A stretch of 64,000 nucleotides of DNA. Source: Arthrobacter sp. 31Y (GTDB taxonomy: Bacteria > Actinomycetota > Actinomycetes > Actinomycetales > Micrococcaceae). This document shows positions 1 through 12,041 of this stretch, in pieces; position 1 is the stretch's first letter; every line of letters starts with the position of its first letter. The translations under genes and the position numbers were made by a program. The stretch lies in the NCBI RefSeq assembly GCF_000526335.1, contig NZ_JAFW01000001.1:4216001-4280000 (forward strand), read 5' to 3'. The notes beneath the pieces are model-generated. The model saw nothing but the letters and a program-made list of their open reading frames with translations, searched no databases and was not told where the DNA came from.

Positions 1-1
1 G

Positions 2-373
2 GCCTTCGAAGTGACCTCCCTGGTGCATGGCGTTGACGCCACCGAGAAAGTCATCGCCGCTTCGGCTGCGCTTTTCGGCAACGGCGACCTCACGGTTTTG
101 GATGAGGGGATACTGGAAGCTGCCACAGCTGAACTTCCCTCGGCGACGGTCGGTGCCGATGGACTGGGCATCATCGATCTCCTGGTTACCTCGGGACTCT
201 CGGACAGCAAATCTGCCGCCCGGCGAACAGTCGGCGAGGGTGGTGCCTACGTGAACAACACCAAGGTGACCGATCCCGACGCCGTGATTTCCCGCGACCA
301 GCTGCTTCACGGCCGCTATTTACTCCTTCGCCGCGGCAAGAAGAACCTGGCCACTATTGAGGTCTCGGCCTAG
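2..373 (+). CDS. tyrS: Tyrosyl-tRNA synthetase, C-terminal part (5' end outside window)
   Basis: Only the last 123 codons are visible; the frame is open to the left edge. The visible part is the tail of the catalytic region's linker helices followed by an S4 RNA-binding domain (GLGIIDLLVTSGLSDSKSAA, then GGAYVNNTKV), the arrangement of bacterial TyrRS, where the S4 domain grips the anticodon arm of tRNA-Tyr. It ends in TAG and is followed 21 bases later by a strong terminator. Placement of tyrS just before a ribosomal RNA operon is common in Arthrobacter. The HIGH and KMSKS motifs lie outside the window, so the call rests on the C-terminal domain alone; another S4-bearing protein is possible but the linker fits TyrRS best. 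Confidence 0.88.
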   Translation, partial: AFEVTSLVHGVDATEKVIAASAALFGNGDLTVLDEGILEAATAELPSATVGADGLGIIDLLVTSGLSDSKSAARRTVGEGGAYVNNTKVTDPDAVISRDQLLHGRYLLLRRGKKNLATIEVSA

Positions 374-394
374 GTTCTCTCTTCCATCCCGTTC

Positions 395-432
395 CGAAAG
401 GGCCGGCACCTTCATGGGTGCCGGCCCTTTCG
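395..432 (+). terminator. Intrinsic terminator of tyrS
   Basis: A perfect 16-bp inverted repeat (395-410 with 417-432) and a 6-base loop. No long T tract follows, as is usual in high-GC actinobacteria. It separates tyrS from the rrn leader. Confidence 0.8.
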
Positions 433-456
433 TTCTCAGAGAGTGCTTGTTGGCGG

Positions 457-552
457 GAGCCGGACGCTCTCTCAGATCACTCTGGTTTGAGCCGGATGCT
501 CGCTCATATCCCTCTGGTTTGAGCTGGACGCTCGCTCATATCACTCGGGTTT
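457..552 (+). repeat. Three tandem 32-bp repeats upstream of the rrn promoter
   Basis: Units at 457-488, 489-520 and 521-552 each begin GAGC(C/T)GGA(C/T)GCTC and end in TC(T/G)GGTTT. They differ at only a few positions, and a partial fourth unit (GAGCTC) begins at 553. They contain no open frame of note. They lie about 180 bp upstream of the proposed rrn promoter, so they could be an upstream regulator-binding array or simply a slippage repeat. Confidence 0.8.
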
Positions 553-732
553 GAGCTCATCGTTCTCTCTCTTTTGTGGGGGAGCGTTGGTGTTTTAAGG
601 GTTCGACGGCGGTGGTTGCTTTGTGTGACGGGCTTCACTGAAACTTGTTGTTGGTGTTTTGGGGTGGTTTTGGGGTGTGGTGGGGTTGTTTTTCTTGTGT
701 TGGCGGGGTTTTTGGGTGGTGTTGGTGTGGAT

Positions 733-761
733 TTGGTGTGGGGGTTGGGCGCGTGTAAAGT
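733..761 (+). promoter_or_regulatory. Candidate rrn operon promoter
   Basis: TTGGTG (733-738), a 17-bp spacer, then TAAAGT (756-761), about 400 bp upstream of mature 16S. The -10 hexamer is the same as the one I propose for mraZ. The region around it (590-760) is strongly G+T rich on this strand. No other hexamer pair in the leader has such regular spacing, but the assignment is by eye only. Confidence 0.4.
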
Positions 762-929
762 TATTCGAGTCGCCGCCGCTGATGCGGAAAGATAGCGACC
801 GACTCCCTTTCAATTCACCGGTTCCGGTAGTGCTTTTGTGTGCTTCTGGTTGGTGTGGGAGGCCCGGGTTCTGGTTTGCTTTGTGCGGCTGGTTCGGGTA
901 AGTTTGAAAAGTTGCTCCGGAGCGATCCT

Positions 930-990
930 GTCCCTTTGTGGGGGTTTGGTGGTGCCGGGTGTGTCTGTTGTTTGAGAACTCAATAGTGTG
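930..990 (+). promoter_or_regulatory. rrn leader antitermination module (NusA/boxA-type element)
   Basis: The sequence GTCCCTTTGTGGGGGTT (930-946) is followed by GTTGTTTGAGAACTCAATAG (967-986). The core AGAACTCAATAG (975-986) matches the element I recall as the NusA KH-domain ligand of mycobacterial rrn leaders. The same two-part arrangement recurs in the 16S-23S spacer before 23S, which is what is expected of rRNA antitermination signals. Confidence 0.65.
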
Positions 991-991
991 C

Positions 992-1004
992 CAAGTTTGT
1001 TGAT
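992..1004 (+). other. 5' arm of the 16S processing stem
   Basis: CAAGTTTG (992-999) and GTTGAT (999-1004) are complementary to CAAACTTG (2801-2808) and ATCAAC (2791-2796) downstream of 16S. The arms would close a loop around 16S and form an RNase III-type processing helix with a small internal bulge. Confidence 0.5.
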
Positions 1005-1159
1005 GCCGATTGTTTTATTGATTGGTTGAAATTATGGCCAGTACTGTCATGCACCCCCGTGTGTGGTGGTCTGGTTTTCAGCTGGTTTCGAATTTTGTGC
1101 AGCCGTGTTCGCCGTTATTTCCGGTGGGTGTGGTTGTGTCTGTTTGATTTTGTTTTACT

Positions 1160-6379
<5,220 letters not shown>

Positions 6380-6392
6380 ACAACACACTGCA

Positions 6393-6420
6393 CGCGTCCA
6401 CTATGTGGTTCCCGAACAAC
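6393..6420 (+). other. 3' arm of the 23S processing stem
   Basis: Complementary along its whole length to 3081-3108 in the spacer (see that entry). It lies 14 nt beyond the mature 23S end and before 5S. A second hairpin with arms CCCCACGG and CCGTGCGGGG follows at about 6494-6518 in the 23S-5S spacer. Confidence 0.65.
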
Positions 6421-6529
6421 AAATCCCTTGTTCCAGGAACCAACACAACAAAATAACAACCAAGCACCACAGTTGTAACCCAAAGTCTTCCCACCCCACG
6501 GCCAAAACCGTGCGGGGACGGGTAACAGA

Positions 6530-6648
6530 GTTACGGCGGTCATAGCGTGGGGGAAACGCCCGGTCCCATTCCGAACCCGGAAGCTAAGACCCACAGCGCC
6601 GATGGTACTGCACCCGGGAGGGTGTGGGAGAGTAGGACACCGCCGGAC
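6530..6648 (+). rRNA. rrf: 5S ribosomal RNA
   Basis: Starts GTTACGGCGGTCATAGCG and carries the universally conserved CCGAACCCGGAAGCTAAG. The 3' end GGACACCGCCGGAC pairs with the 5' end. About 119 nt, 150 nt after 23S. Confidence 0.95.
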
Positions 6649-6658
6649 AACCATTAAA

Positions 6659-6692
6659 CGGGGAGCCCCGACCACACGGTCGGGGCTCCCCG
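6659..6692 (+). terminator. rrn operon terminator
   Basis: A perfect 15-bp stem (6659-6673 with 6678-6692), GC-rich, with the loop ACAC and the tail CATTTAAC. It lies 10 nt after 5S. Confidence 0.92.
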
Positions 6693-6850
6693 CATTTAAC
6701 AACCAAAACAAACGTTTAAACCAAAGACACGGTCCGCTGCCAGGGGATGGTGGCGGCTCCCATGACTGATGAGTGCCGGTGGCGCGAGTCAGCTGGGAGG
6801 CTTCGCGCTTGTGAGACTTGCCACGGGACGCCCCAAAGGGGTCCTCAGGG

Positions 6851-6880
6851 TTCTGTCGCTGTGGCGGGTTCGAATAGAAT
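6851..6880 (+). promoter_or_regulatory. Possible promoter for the 6995 gene
   Basis: The 300-nt stretch 6693-6994 has no convincing gene. Within it, TTCTGT (6851-6856) and TAGAAT (6875-6880) are 18 bp apart, which would give a 5' leader of about 108 nt. A weak call; nothing else in the stretch stands out. Confidence 0.3.
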
Positions 6881-6994
6881 TGAAACAGATATACGAGTCG
6901 GCAGCTGAGCGCTGCTGGCGGCGTGACAACGAAATAAGGGTTATGAGCGACTACGCACGCGCCAGTGGTCGGCTCGCAACAGGAGGAATCCACC

Positions 6995-8905
6995 ATGGCT
7001 GAGCACAACGGCGGCAATCGCGGCGGTAATCGCGGAAACTTCGGCGGGAACCGGGACGACCGCGGTTCGTACCGCCCCAACAACAATTCCGGCGGGGACC
7101 CTCGTGGGTTCCGGTCGAGGGAAAACCGGGACGCTAACGATCGTCCGGCCCGTGACGGTGAGCGTCGTCCCTTCAACAATGATCGTGGTGATCGTCCGGC
7201 CCGTGATGGTGAGCGCCGTTCATTCGGCGATCGTAACGATCGTCCCGCCCGTGATGGTGAGCGTCGTCCCTTCAACAATGACCGTGGTGATCGTAAGCCT
7301 TTCGGCGACCGTAATGACCGTCCCGCCCGTGATGGTGAGCGCCGTTCATTCGGCGATCGTAACGATCGTCCCGCCCGTGATGGTGAGCGTCGTCCCTTCA
7401 ACAACGATCGTGGTGATCGTAAGCCTTTCGGCGACCGGCCCGAGCGTGGACCGCGGAACTTTGATGGCCCCCGCCGCGACAATGATGACCGCCGCTCCTT
7501 CGGTGGCGACCGTGACCGCAAGCCCTTCGGCGACCGTGGCGATCGTCCGGCCCGTGATGGTGAGCGTCGTCCCTTCAACAACGATCGTGGTGAGCGTCGT
7601 CCCTTTAACAATGACCGTGGTGATCGTAAGCCTTTCGGCGACCGTGGTGATCGTCCGGCCCGTGATGGTGAGCGTCGTCCCTTCAACAACGATCGTGGTG
7701 ATCGTAAGCCTTTCGGCGATCGGCCCGAGCGTGGACCGCGGAACTTTGATGGCCCCCGCCGCGACAACGATGACCGCCGCTCCTTCGGCGGCGACCGAGA
7801 CCGTAAGCCCTTCGGCGACCGTGACCGTAAGCCTTTTGGTGATAGGCCCGAACGCGGCGGCGAACGTCGTTCCTTTGGTGGCGACCGCAACGAACGCGGT
7901 GGCGCGTGGGAAGAGCGTCCTGCAAGGGTTCCTAACGCCAAGGACATCCGCAGTGCCAACCGTCCTGACCGCGAACGTTCCCCTGAAATTGATGAGGACG
8001 TCACGGGCAAGGAGCTCGACCGCGCTACGGGTCACCAGATCAAAACCCTTGAGGAGCAGAGCGCCGGGTGGGTCGCAAGGCACCTGGTCATGGCTGGCCG
8101 GCTGATCGACATTGAGCCCGAACTTGCCTTCCAGCACGCCCTTGCTGCAAGCCGCCGCGGTGGGCGTCTCTCAGTAGTCCGCGAAGCGGTTGGTCTGACG
8201 GCTTACGCCGCCGGCCACTACGGCGAAGCGCTGCGCGAATTCCGTACGTACCGCCGCATCAGTGGGTCCAACGTGCACTTGCCGGTGATGGCCGACTGCG
8301 AGCGTGGCCTTGGCCGCGCTGACCGTGCTCTGGACATGGTCCGCTCTCCAGAAGCCCAGGATCTTGACGCTCCGGGCAAGGTTGAGCTCGCCATTGTTGC
8401 CTCCGGCGCACGCGCAGACCTCAAGCAGTTGGATGCTGCTGTCAGCGAGCTTGAGATCCCGCAGCTGGACATCAACCGGGCCTTCTCCTACAGCCCCCGT
8501 CTCTTCCGCGCATACGCTGAAGCTTTGAGCGCGGTGGGTCGTACCGAGGAAGCCGATAAGTGGGCCCGCCAGGCGCTCGTTGCTGAGAGCGCCTTGGGTG
8601 TGGGGGACTTTGCTGAGCCCGAAATTCTTGACCTTGGCTGGGACGAGCAGGAAGAAGCAGCCGCGCGGAAGCCGCGCTTCGAGAAGCCGGCGCGTGACGC
8701 CGAGGTCGTGAAACCGGAAACGGAAACGGTCATTGTTGAGGCTGCAGCCGCCGACGTCGAGCATGATGAGGTTGAGCTTGATGATGCGGAATCGGATTAC
8801 TTCGACTCCGATGACGCAGAATCTGACATCGATTCAGCTGAAGACGACGTAGAGGCAAAAGACGAAGATACCGAGAACGAGGGTTCCGACTCCCAGCATG
8901 GCTGA
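6995..8905 (+). CDS. Repetitive Arg/Asp/Gly-rich protein with helical repeat domain
   Basis: 636 aa. Start chosen at ATG 6995 because AGGAGG lies just upstream; the frame is open further back but without a ribosome site. Residues 1 to about 310 are low complexity, dominated by R, D, G, N, P and F. They hold seven copies of DRPARDGERR, alternating with PFNNDRGDRKPFGDR blocks, and look like an intrinsically disordered RGG-type nucleic-acid-binding region. Residues from about 350 to 550 look alpha-helical and TPR-like (LVMAGRLIDIEPELAFQHAL, GRADRALDMV). The last 70 or so residues are very acidic. The stop overlaps the HAD gene by 8 bp, so the two are probably co-transcribed. Similar proteins are found in Arthrobacter as hypothetical or TPR proteins. 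I do not know the function; RNA binding or condensate formation is inference only. Confidence 0.85.
   Translation: MAEHNGGNRGGNRGNFGGNRDDRGSYRPNNNSGGDPRGFRSRENRDANDRPARDGERRPFNNDRGDRPARDGERRSFGDRNDRPARDGERRPFNNDRGDRKPFGDRNDRPARDGERRSFGDRNDRPARDGERRPFNNDRGDRKPFGDRPERGPRNFDGPRRDNDDRRSFGGDRDRKPFGDRGDRPARDGERRPFNNDRGERRPFNNDRGDRKPFGDRGDRPARDGERRPFNNDRGDRKPFGDRPERGPRNFDGPRRDNDDRRSFGGDRDRKPFGDRDRKPFGDRPERGGERRSFGGDRNERGGAWEERPARVPNAKDIRSANRPDRERSPEIDEDVTGKELDRATGHQIKTLEEQSAGWVARHLVMAGRLIDIEPELAFQHALAASRRGGRLSVVREAVGLTAYAAGHYGEALREFRTYRRISGSNVHLPVMADCERGLGRADRALDMVRSPEAQDLDAPGKVELAIVASGARADLKQLDAAVSELEIPQLDINRAFSYSPRLFRAYAEALSAVGRTEEADKWARQALVAESALGVGDFAEPEILDLGWDEQEEAAARKPRFEKPARDAEVVKPETETVIVEAAAADVEHDEVELDDAESDYFDSDDAESDIDSAEDDVEAKDEDTENEGSDSQHG
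7140..7850 (+). repeat. Intragenic tandem DNA repeats
   Basis: Near-identical DNA blocks encode the DRPARDGERR/PFNNDRGDRKPF units. A longer block of about 130 bp occurs twice (about 7413-7542 and 7698-7827), with only a few mostly synonymous changes. The close match at DNA level suggests recent expansion by slippage or unequal recombination. Confidence 0.85.
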
Positions 8906-9884
8906 TTCACTGATCTCCTCTTTTGATGCTGTCCTTTCGGACCTGGACGGTGTGGTCTATGCAGGACCGCATGCCATCCCTGGTGCCGTGGAGGCGTTGC
9001 GGCGCCTCGAAACCGTGGGCGTTGGTTTGGGCTATGTCACCAACAACGCGTCCAGGACGCCGGCCCAGGTTGCGGCGCACTTGCGTGAGCTGGGCGCGCC
9101 GGCAGAGGACCATCAAGTGGTTAGTTCCTCCCAGGCGGCAGGGGAGCTTTTGGCTTCCATGCTGCCTGCGGGGGCGCATGTCCTGATCACAGGCAGCGCA
9201 GCTCTGGCCCATGAGATCGAACTGGTGGGACTCACGCCGGTGCATAGTGCTGCAGAGTCCCCGGTGGCCGTAGTCCAGGGATTCAACCCTGAGATTGGCT
9301 GGAAGGACCTCGCGGAGGCCTCGTACGTGGTGGCTGGCGGAGCCATGTGGTTCGCTACCAACACGGACATGTCCATTCCGCAGGCCCGCGGCATGGCTCC
9401 CGGCAACGGAACCTTGGTTGCTGCTGTGGCAGCCGCTACGGGTAAGACTCCGTTGGTTGCCGGCAAGCCGGAGGCGCCTCTCTTCCATGCAGCGGCGAAA
9501 CGGCTCAAGGCCGATCGCCCGCTGGTGGTTGGCGACCGCCTGGACACGGACATCCTGGGTGGCAACCGTGCAGGATTTGCGACGGCGGCCGTCCTCACCG
9601 GGGTGGACACCACCCACACCATCATTGCGGCGCGGACTGATGAACGTCCGGATTACCTTCTGGCTGACCTGGCGGGTCTTTACGCGCCGTACCCGGAGGT
9701 TACCAGCGACGACGGAACGTTCCGTTGCGGTACTGCTTCTGCAGTTGCCGGGGACGGTGCGGTGACCGTCACGGGGGACGAGGGCGACCTCGACGCTTGG
9801 CGTGCAGCCTGTGCCGCGTGGTGGTCTGCGGTTCCCGACACGGACGTGGCGCATGCGCCGCAGCTGGAATGGCGAAATCACTAG
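8898..9884 (+). CDS. HAD-IIA family hydrolase (NagD/phosphoglycolate phosphatase-like)
   Basis: 328 aa. Motif I is D15-L-D17-G, motif II lies around T48-N-N, the motif III lysine is K190 (GKPEAPLF), and motif IV is GDRLDTDILGG with D213, D216 and D218. This set, with an internal cap (residues about 85-180) between motifs II and III, marks class IIA HAD phosphatases such as NagD, PNPase and phosphoglycolate phosphatase. They are cytosolic, Mg-dependent and remove phosphate from small sugar or nucleotide phosphates; the substrate cannot be told from sequence. ATG start overlaps the previous gene by 8 bp. It sits before tlyA, a conserved actinobacterial arrangement. The C-terminus (residues 260-328) extends past the HAD core and is unassigned. 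Confidence 0.88.
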   Translation: MADSLISSFDAVLSDLDGVVYAGPHAIPGAVEALRRLETVGVGLGYVTNNASRTPAQVAAHLRELGAPAEDHQVVSSSQAAGELLASMLPAGAHVLITGSAALAHEIELVGLTPVHSAAESPVAVVQGFNPEIGWKDLAEASYVVAGGAMWFATNTDMSIPQARGMAPGNGTLVAAVAAATGKTPLVAGKPEAPLFHAAAKRLKADRPLVVGDRLDTDILGGNRAGFATAAVLTGVDTTHTIIAARTDERPDYLLADLAGLYAPYPEVTSDDGTFRCGTASAVAGDGAVTVTGDEGDLDAWRAACAAWWSAVPDTDVAHAPQLEWRNH

Positions 9885-9893
9885 ACTGGTGCG

Positions 9894-10169
9894 ATGACCG
9901 AGCCCCAATATTCCGAGTCCTCACCTGCAGAGGTGGGAGCTCTTGAGCCTGAACGTCCCGCAGTGCAGTGGCCTCAGGCGCCGAGTCCCACCGGGGATCC
10001 TTTGGTGGACAGGGCTCTTAGCCTGCTGGATGGCGTCGCAGAGTCGCCGGTCCCAGACCATGGAGAGCTGTACGCTGGCGTCCATGATGGGCTCTTGGAA
10101 GCTTTGGACGCGGAACCCGGACTTCCGGCACCACCTCAAAGCAACCCCCGCCCGGAAGGCGACAGCTAA
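9894..10169 (+). CDS. Small hypothetical protein between HAD phosphatase and tlyA
   Basis: 91 aa, acidic and proline-rich. The first 35 residues look disordered. A short amphipathic helix follows (PLVDRALSLLDGVA), then a second one (LYAGVHDGLLEALDAE). No signal peptide, membrane segment or known motif. ATG lies 9 bp after the HAD stop, and tlyA begins 3 bp after its own stop, so it sits in an operon. Comparable short frames occupy this slot in other actinobacteria, which supports it being real. Function unknown. Confidence 0.75.
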   Translation: MTEPQYSESSPAEVGALEPERPAVQWPQAPSPTGDPLVDRALSLLDGVAESPVPDHGELYAGVHDGLLEALDAEPGLPAPPQSNPRPEGDS

Positions 10170-10172
10170 CGC

Positions 10173-10985
10173 ATGCCAAGACTTGATCAGGAACTCGTCA
10201 CCCGTGGGCTGGCGAGGTCGCGTACGCATGCCGCCAAACTCATCAGTGATGGCAAGGTCAGCTCGAGCGGCCATGTCCTAGGCAAAGCCGCCCATCAAGT
10301 GGATGCTGAGACGGAGCTGGCTGTTGAGTCGCATCTGGAGGACATCTACGTCAGCCGTGCCGGGCATAAGCTGGCCGGTGCCCTGAAGGCGTTCCCCGCC
10401 GTCGTGGTTTCCGGAAAGCGGTGTCTGGACGCAGGGGCCTCCACAGGCGGTTTCACTGATGTCCTATTGCGACAGGGTGCCGCTCAGGTGGTGGCGGTGG
10501 ATGTGGGGCACGGCCAGCTGGTCCCGCAACTGAGGGATGATCCCAAGGTGGAGGTCCACGAAGGCCTCAACGTCAGGTATATGACTCCGGAGCAGATCGG
10601 CGGCCCGGCAACATTGACTGTGGCTGACTTGTCCTTCATTTCCTTGACGTTGGTCCTCTGGCCGCTTGCGCAGTGCACCGAGCCGGGCGGCGATATGGTC
10701 CTCATGGTCAAACCCCAATTTGAGGTTGGCAAGGAACGCTTGAGCCGAACCGGCGTGGTGTCCTCAGAGAATGAACGACGCCGGGCGGTGGCCCAGGTGG
10801 CCCGCGCAGCTGTGGATGCCGGCCTTGAACTTCAGGACCTGGCGGCCAGCCCGCTTCCGGGCCAGGACGGAAATGTTGAATACTTCCTGTGGATGAAGCG
10901 CAGGATGTCCACGGTGTTGCCTAAGATCGAAGAGCGGGACGAGGACGTTGCTGCGTTGATCAAGAAACTCTGGCCGAACCACTAG
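10173..10985 (+). CDS. tlyA: TlyA-type 2'-O-ribose rRNA methyltransferase
   Basis: 270 aa. An N-terminal S4 RNA-binding domain (about 1-60) is joined to a FtsJ-like Rossmann methyltransferase. SAM motif I is DAGASTGGFTDVLL (86-99). The catalytic tetrad is visible as K66 (SRAGHKL), D152 (VADLSFISL), K180 (MVKPQFE) and E236 (GNVEYFLW). In mycobacteria TlyA methylates C1409 of 16S and C1920 of 23S rRNA and so sets capreomycin sensitivity; the same reaction is expected here. It begins 3 bp after the small ORF and is followed by nadK and recN, the order seen in M. tuberculosis (tlyA-ppnK-recN). Confidence 0.94.
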   Translation: MPRLDQELVTRGLARSRTHAAKLISDGKVSSSGHVLGKAAHQVDAETELAVESHLEDIYVSRAGHKLAGALKAFPAVVVSGKRCLDAGASTGGFTDVLLRQGAAQVVAVDVGHGQLVPQLRDDPKVEVHEGLNVRYMTPEQIGGPATLTVADLSFISLTLVLWPLAQCTEPGGDMVLMVKPQFEVGKERLSRTGVVSSENERRRAVAQVARAAVDAGLELQDLAASPLPGQDGNVEYFLWMKRRMSTVLPKIEERDEDVAALIKKLWPNH

Positions 10986-10997
10986 AAAGCAGATCCG

Positions 10998-12038
10998 ATG
11001 AGCAGGCGTGTACTTGTCCTTGCCCACACAGGGCGGGAGGAATCGCTCCGCGCAGCATGGGATGCATGTACTCAACTGCATGCCTCCGGCCTGGTTCCCG
11101 TGCTGCAGAAATCCGAAGTCGCGGATATCGAACGTTTTTTCGGTGCCCTCGATACGCCCATCGAGATCCTCAATGACCACGTCAATCTGGAGGACGTGGA
11201 GTTGGTGATGGTCCTGGGCGGCGATGGCACCATCCTTCGTGCTGCTGAACTGGTCCGTGAGGTGGATGTCCCTCTGCTGGGTGTCAACCTGGGCCACGTG
11301 GGTTTCCTTGCGGAAAGTGAACGCGCCGATCTCGCCCAGACCGTGGAATGGATAGCCAGCCGTCAATACACGGTGGAAGAACGCATGACCATCGATGTCC
11401 AGGTGTGGGTCAAAGGCCAGAAGATTTGGCACACGTGGGCTTTGAACGAGGCCGCCATTGAGAAGGCCAACCGGGAACGCATGCTGGAGGTTGTCACCGA
11501 GGTGGATGAACGTCCGTTGACGTCCTTCGGCTGTGATGGTGTTGTCCTTGCTACGCCCACAGGTTCCACGGCGTACGCCTTCTCGTCGGGAGGGCCCGTG
11601 GTGTGGCCCGAGGTTGAGGCCCTGGTCATTGTTCCCATCAGCGCACATGCGCTTTTTGCCAAGCCCTTGGTGGTGTCCCCGCGTTCCAAGCTGGCCGTGG
11701 AAATTATGAACCGGACCGACGCTTTGGGGGTCCTCTGGTGCGATGGCCGGCGTTCGGTGGATCTGCCGCCTGGGGCGCGCGTTGAAGTAACGCGGTCTGC
11801 CACCCCGGTGCGGCTGGCAAGGACCCACAAGACTCCGTTCTCGGCGCGCCTGGTCCGCAAGTTCCAGCTTCCTATCCATGGCTGGCGCGGCCCGGCTCCT
11901 CGTAGCGGCGAAGTCCACACCGGTCCCATACCTGTCATCCGGACCCTGTCACCGGCTCCTTTGCCCAGTCCCCGGGACTCCGACGCGTCCCAGGACCTGG
12001 GGCACGGTGAGCCATTAGACCCCACGAATGCGAAGTGA
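10998..12038 (+). CDS. nadK: NAD kinase
   Basis: 346 aa. Phosphorylates NAD to NADP with ATP or polyphosphate. Diagnostic motifs are GGDGT (74-78), NLGHVGFL (97-104), the NE pair (N150-E151) and DGVVLATPTGSTAY (180-193). About 45 C-terminal residues rich in P and S (TGPIPVIRTLSPAPLPSPRD) extend beyond the catalytic domain and look disordered. ATG start is 12 bp after tlyA. The stop is 3 bp before recN, so the three genes are one transcription unit. Confidence 0.95.
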   Translation: MSRRVLVLAHTGREESLRAAWDACTQLHASGLVPVLQKSEVADIERFFGALDTPIEILNDHVNLEDVELVMVLGGDGTILRAAELVREVDVPLLGVNLGHVGFLAESERADLAQTVEWIASRQYTVEERMTIDVQVWVKGQKIWHTWALNEAAIEKANRERMLEVVTEVDERPLTSFGCDGVVLATPTGSTAYAFSSGGPVVWPEVEALVIVPISAHALFAKPLVVSPRSKLAVEIMNRTDALGVLWCDGRRSVDLPPGARVEVTRSATPVRLARTHKTPFSARLVRKFQLPIHGWRGPAPRSGEVHTGPIPVIRTLSPAPLPSPRDSDASQDLGHGEPLDPTNAK

Positions 12039-12041
12039 ACC

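Noticed and set aside
6766..6773. CTGATGAG, the core of a hammerhead ribozyme
   Set aside because: No GAAA partner segment or flanking stems that would complete the catalytic core.
7140..7850. CRISPR-like array
   Set aside because: The repeats are in frame, vary in length and encode protein, with no unique spacers.
10764..11918. 384-codon - strand frame opposite tlyA and nadK, and similar frames at 14542-15693, 24289-25308, 25950-27044 and 46219-47463
   Set aside because: All lie antisense to confident genes and encode no known motif.
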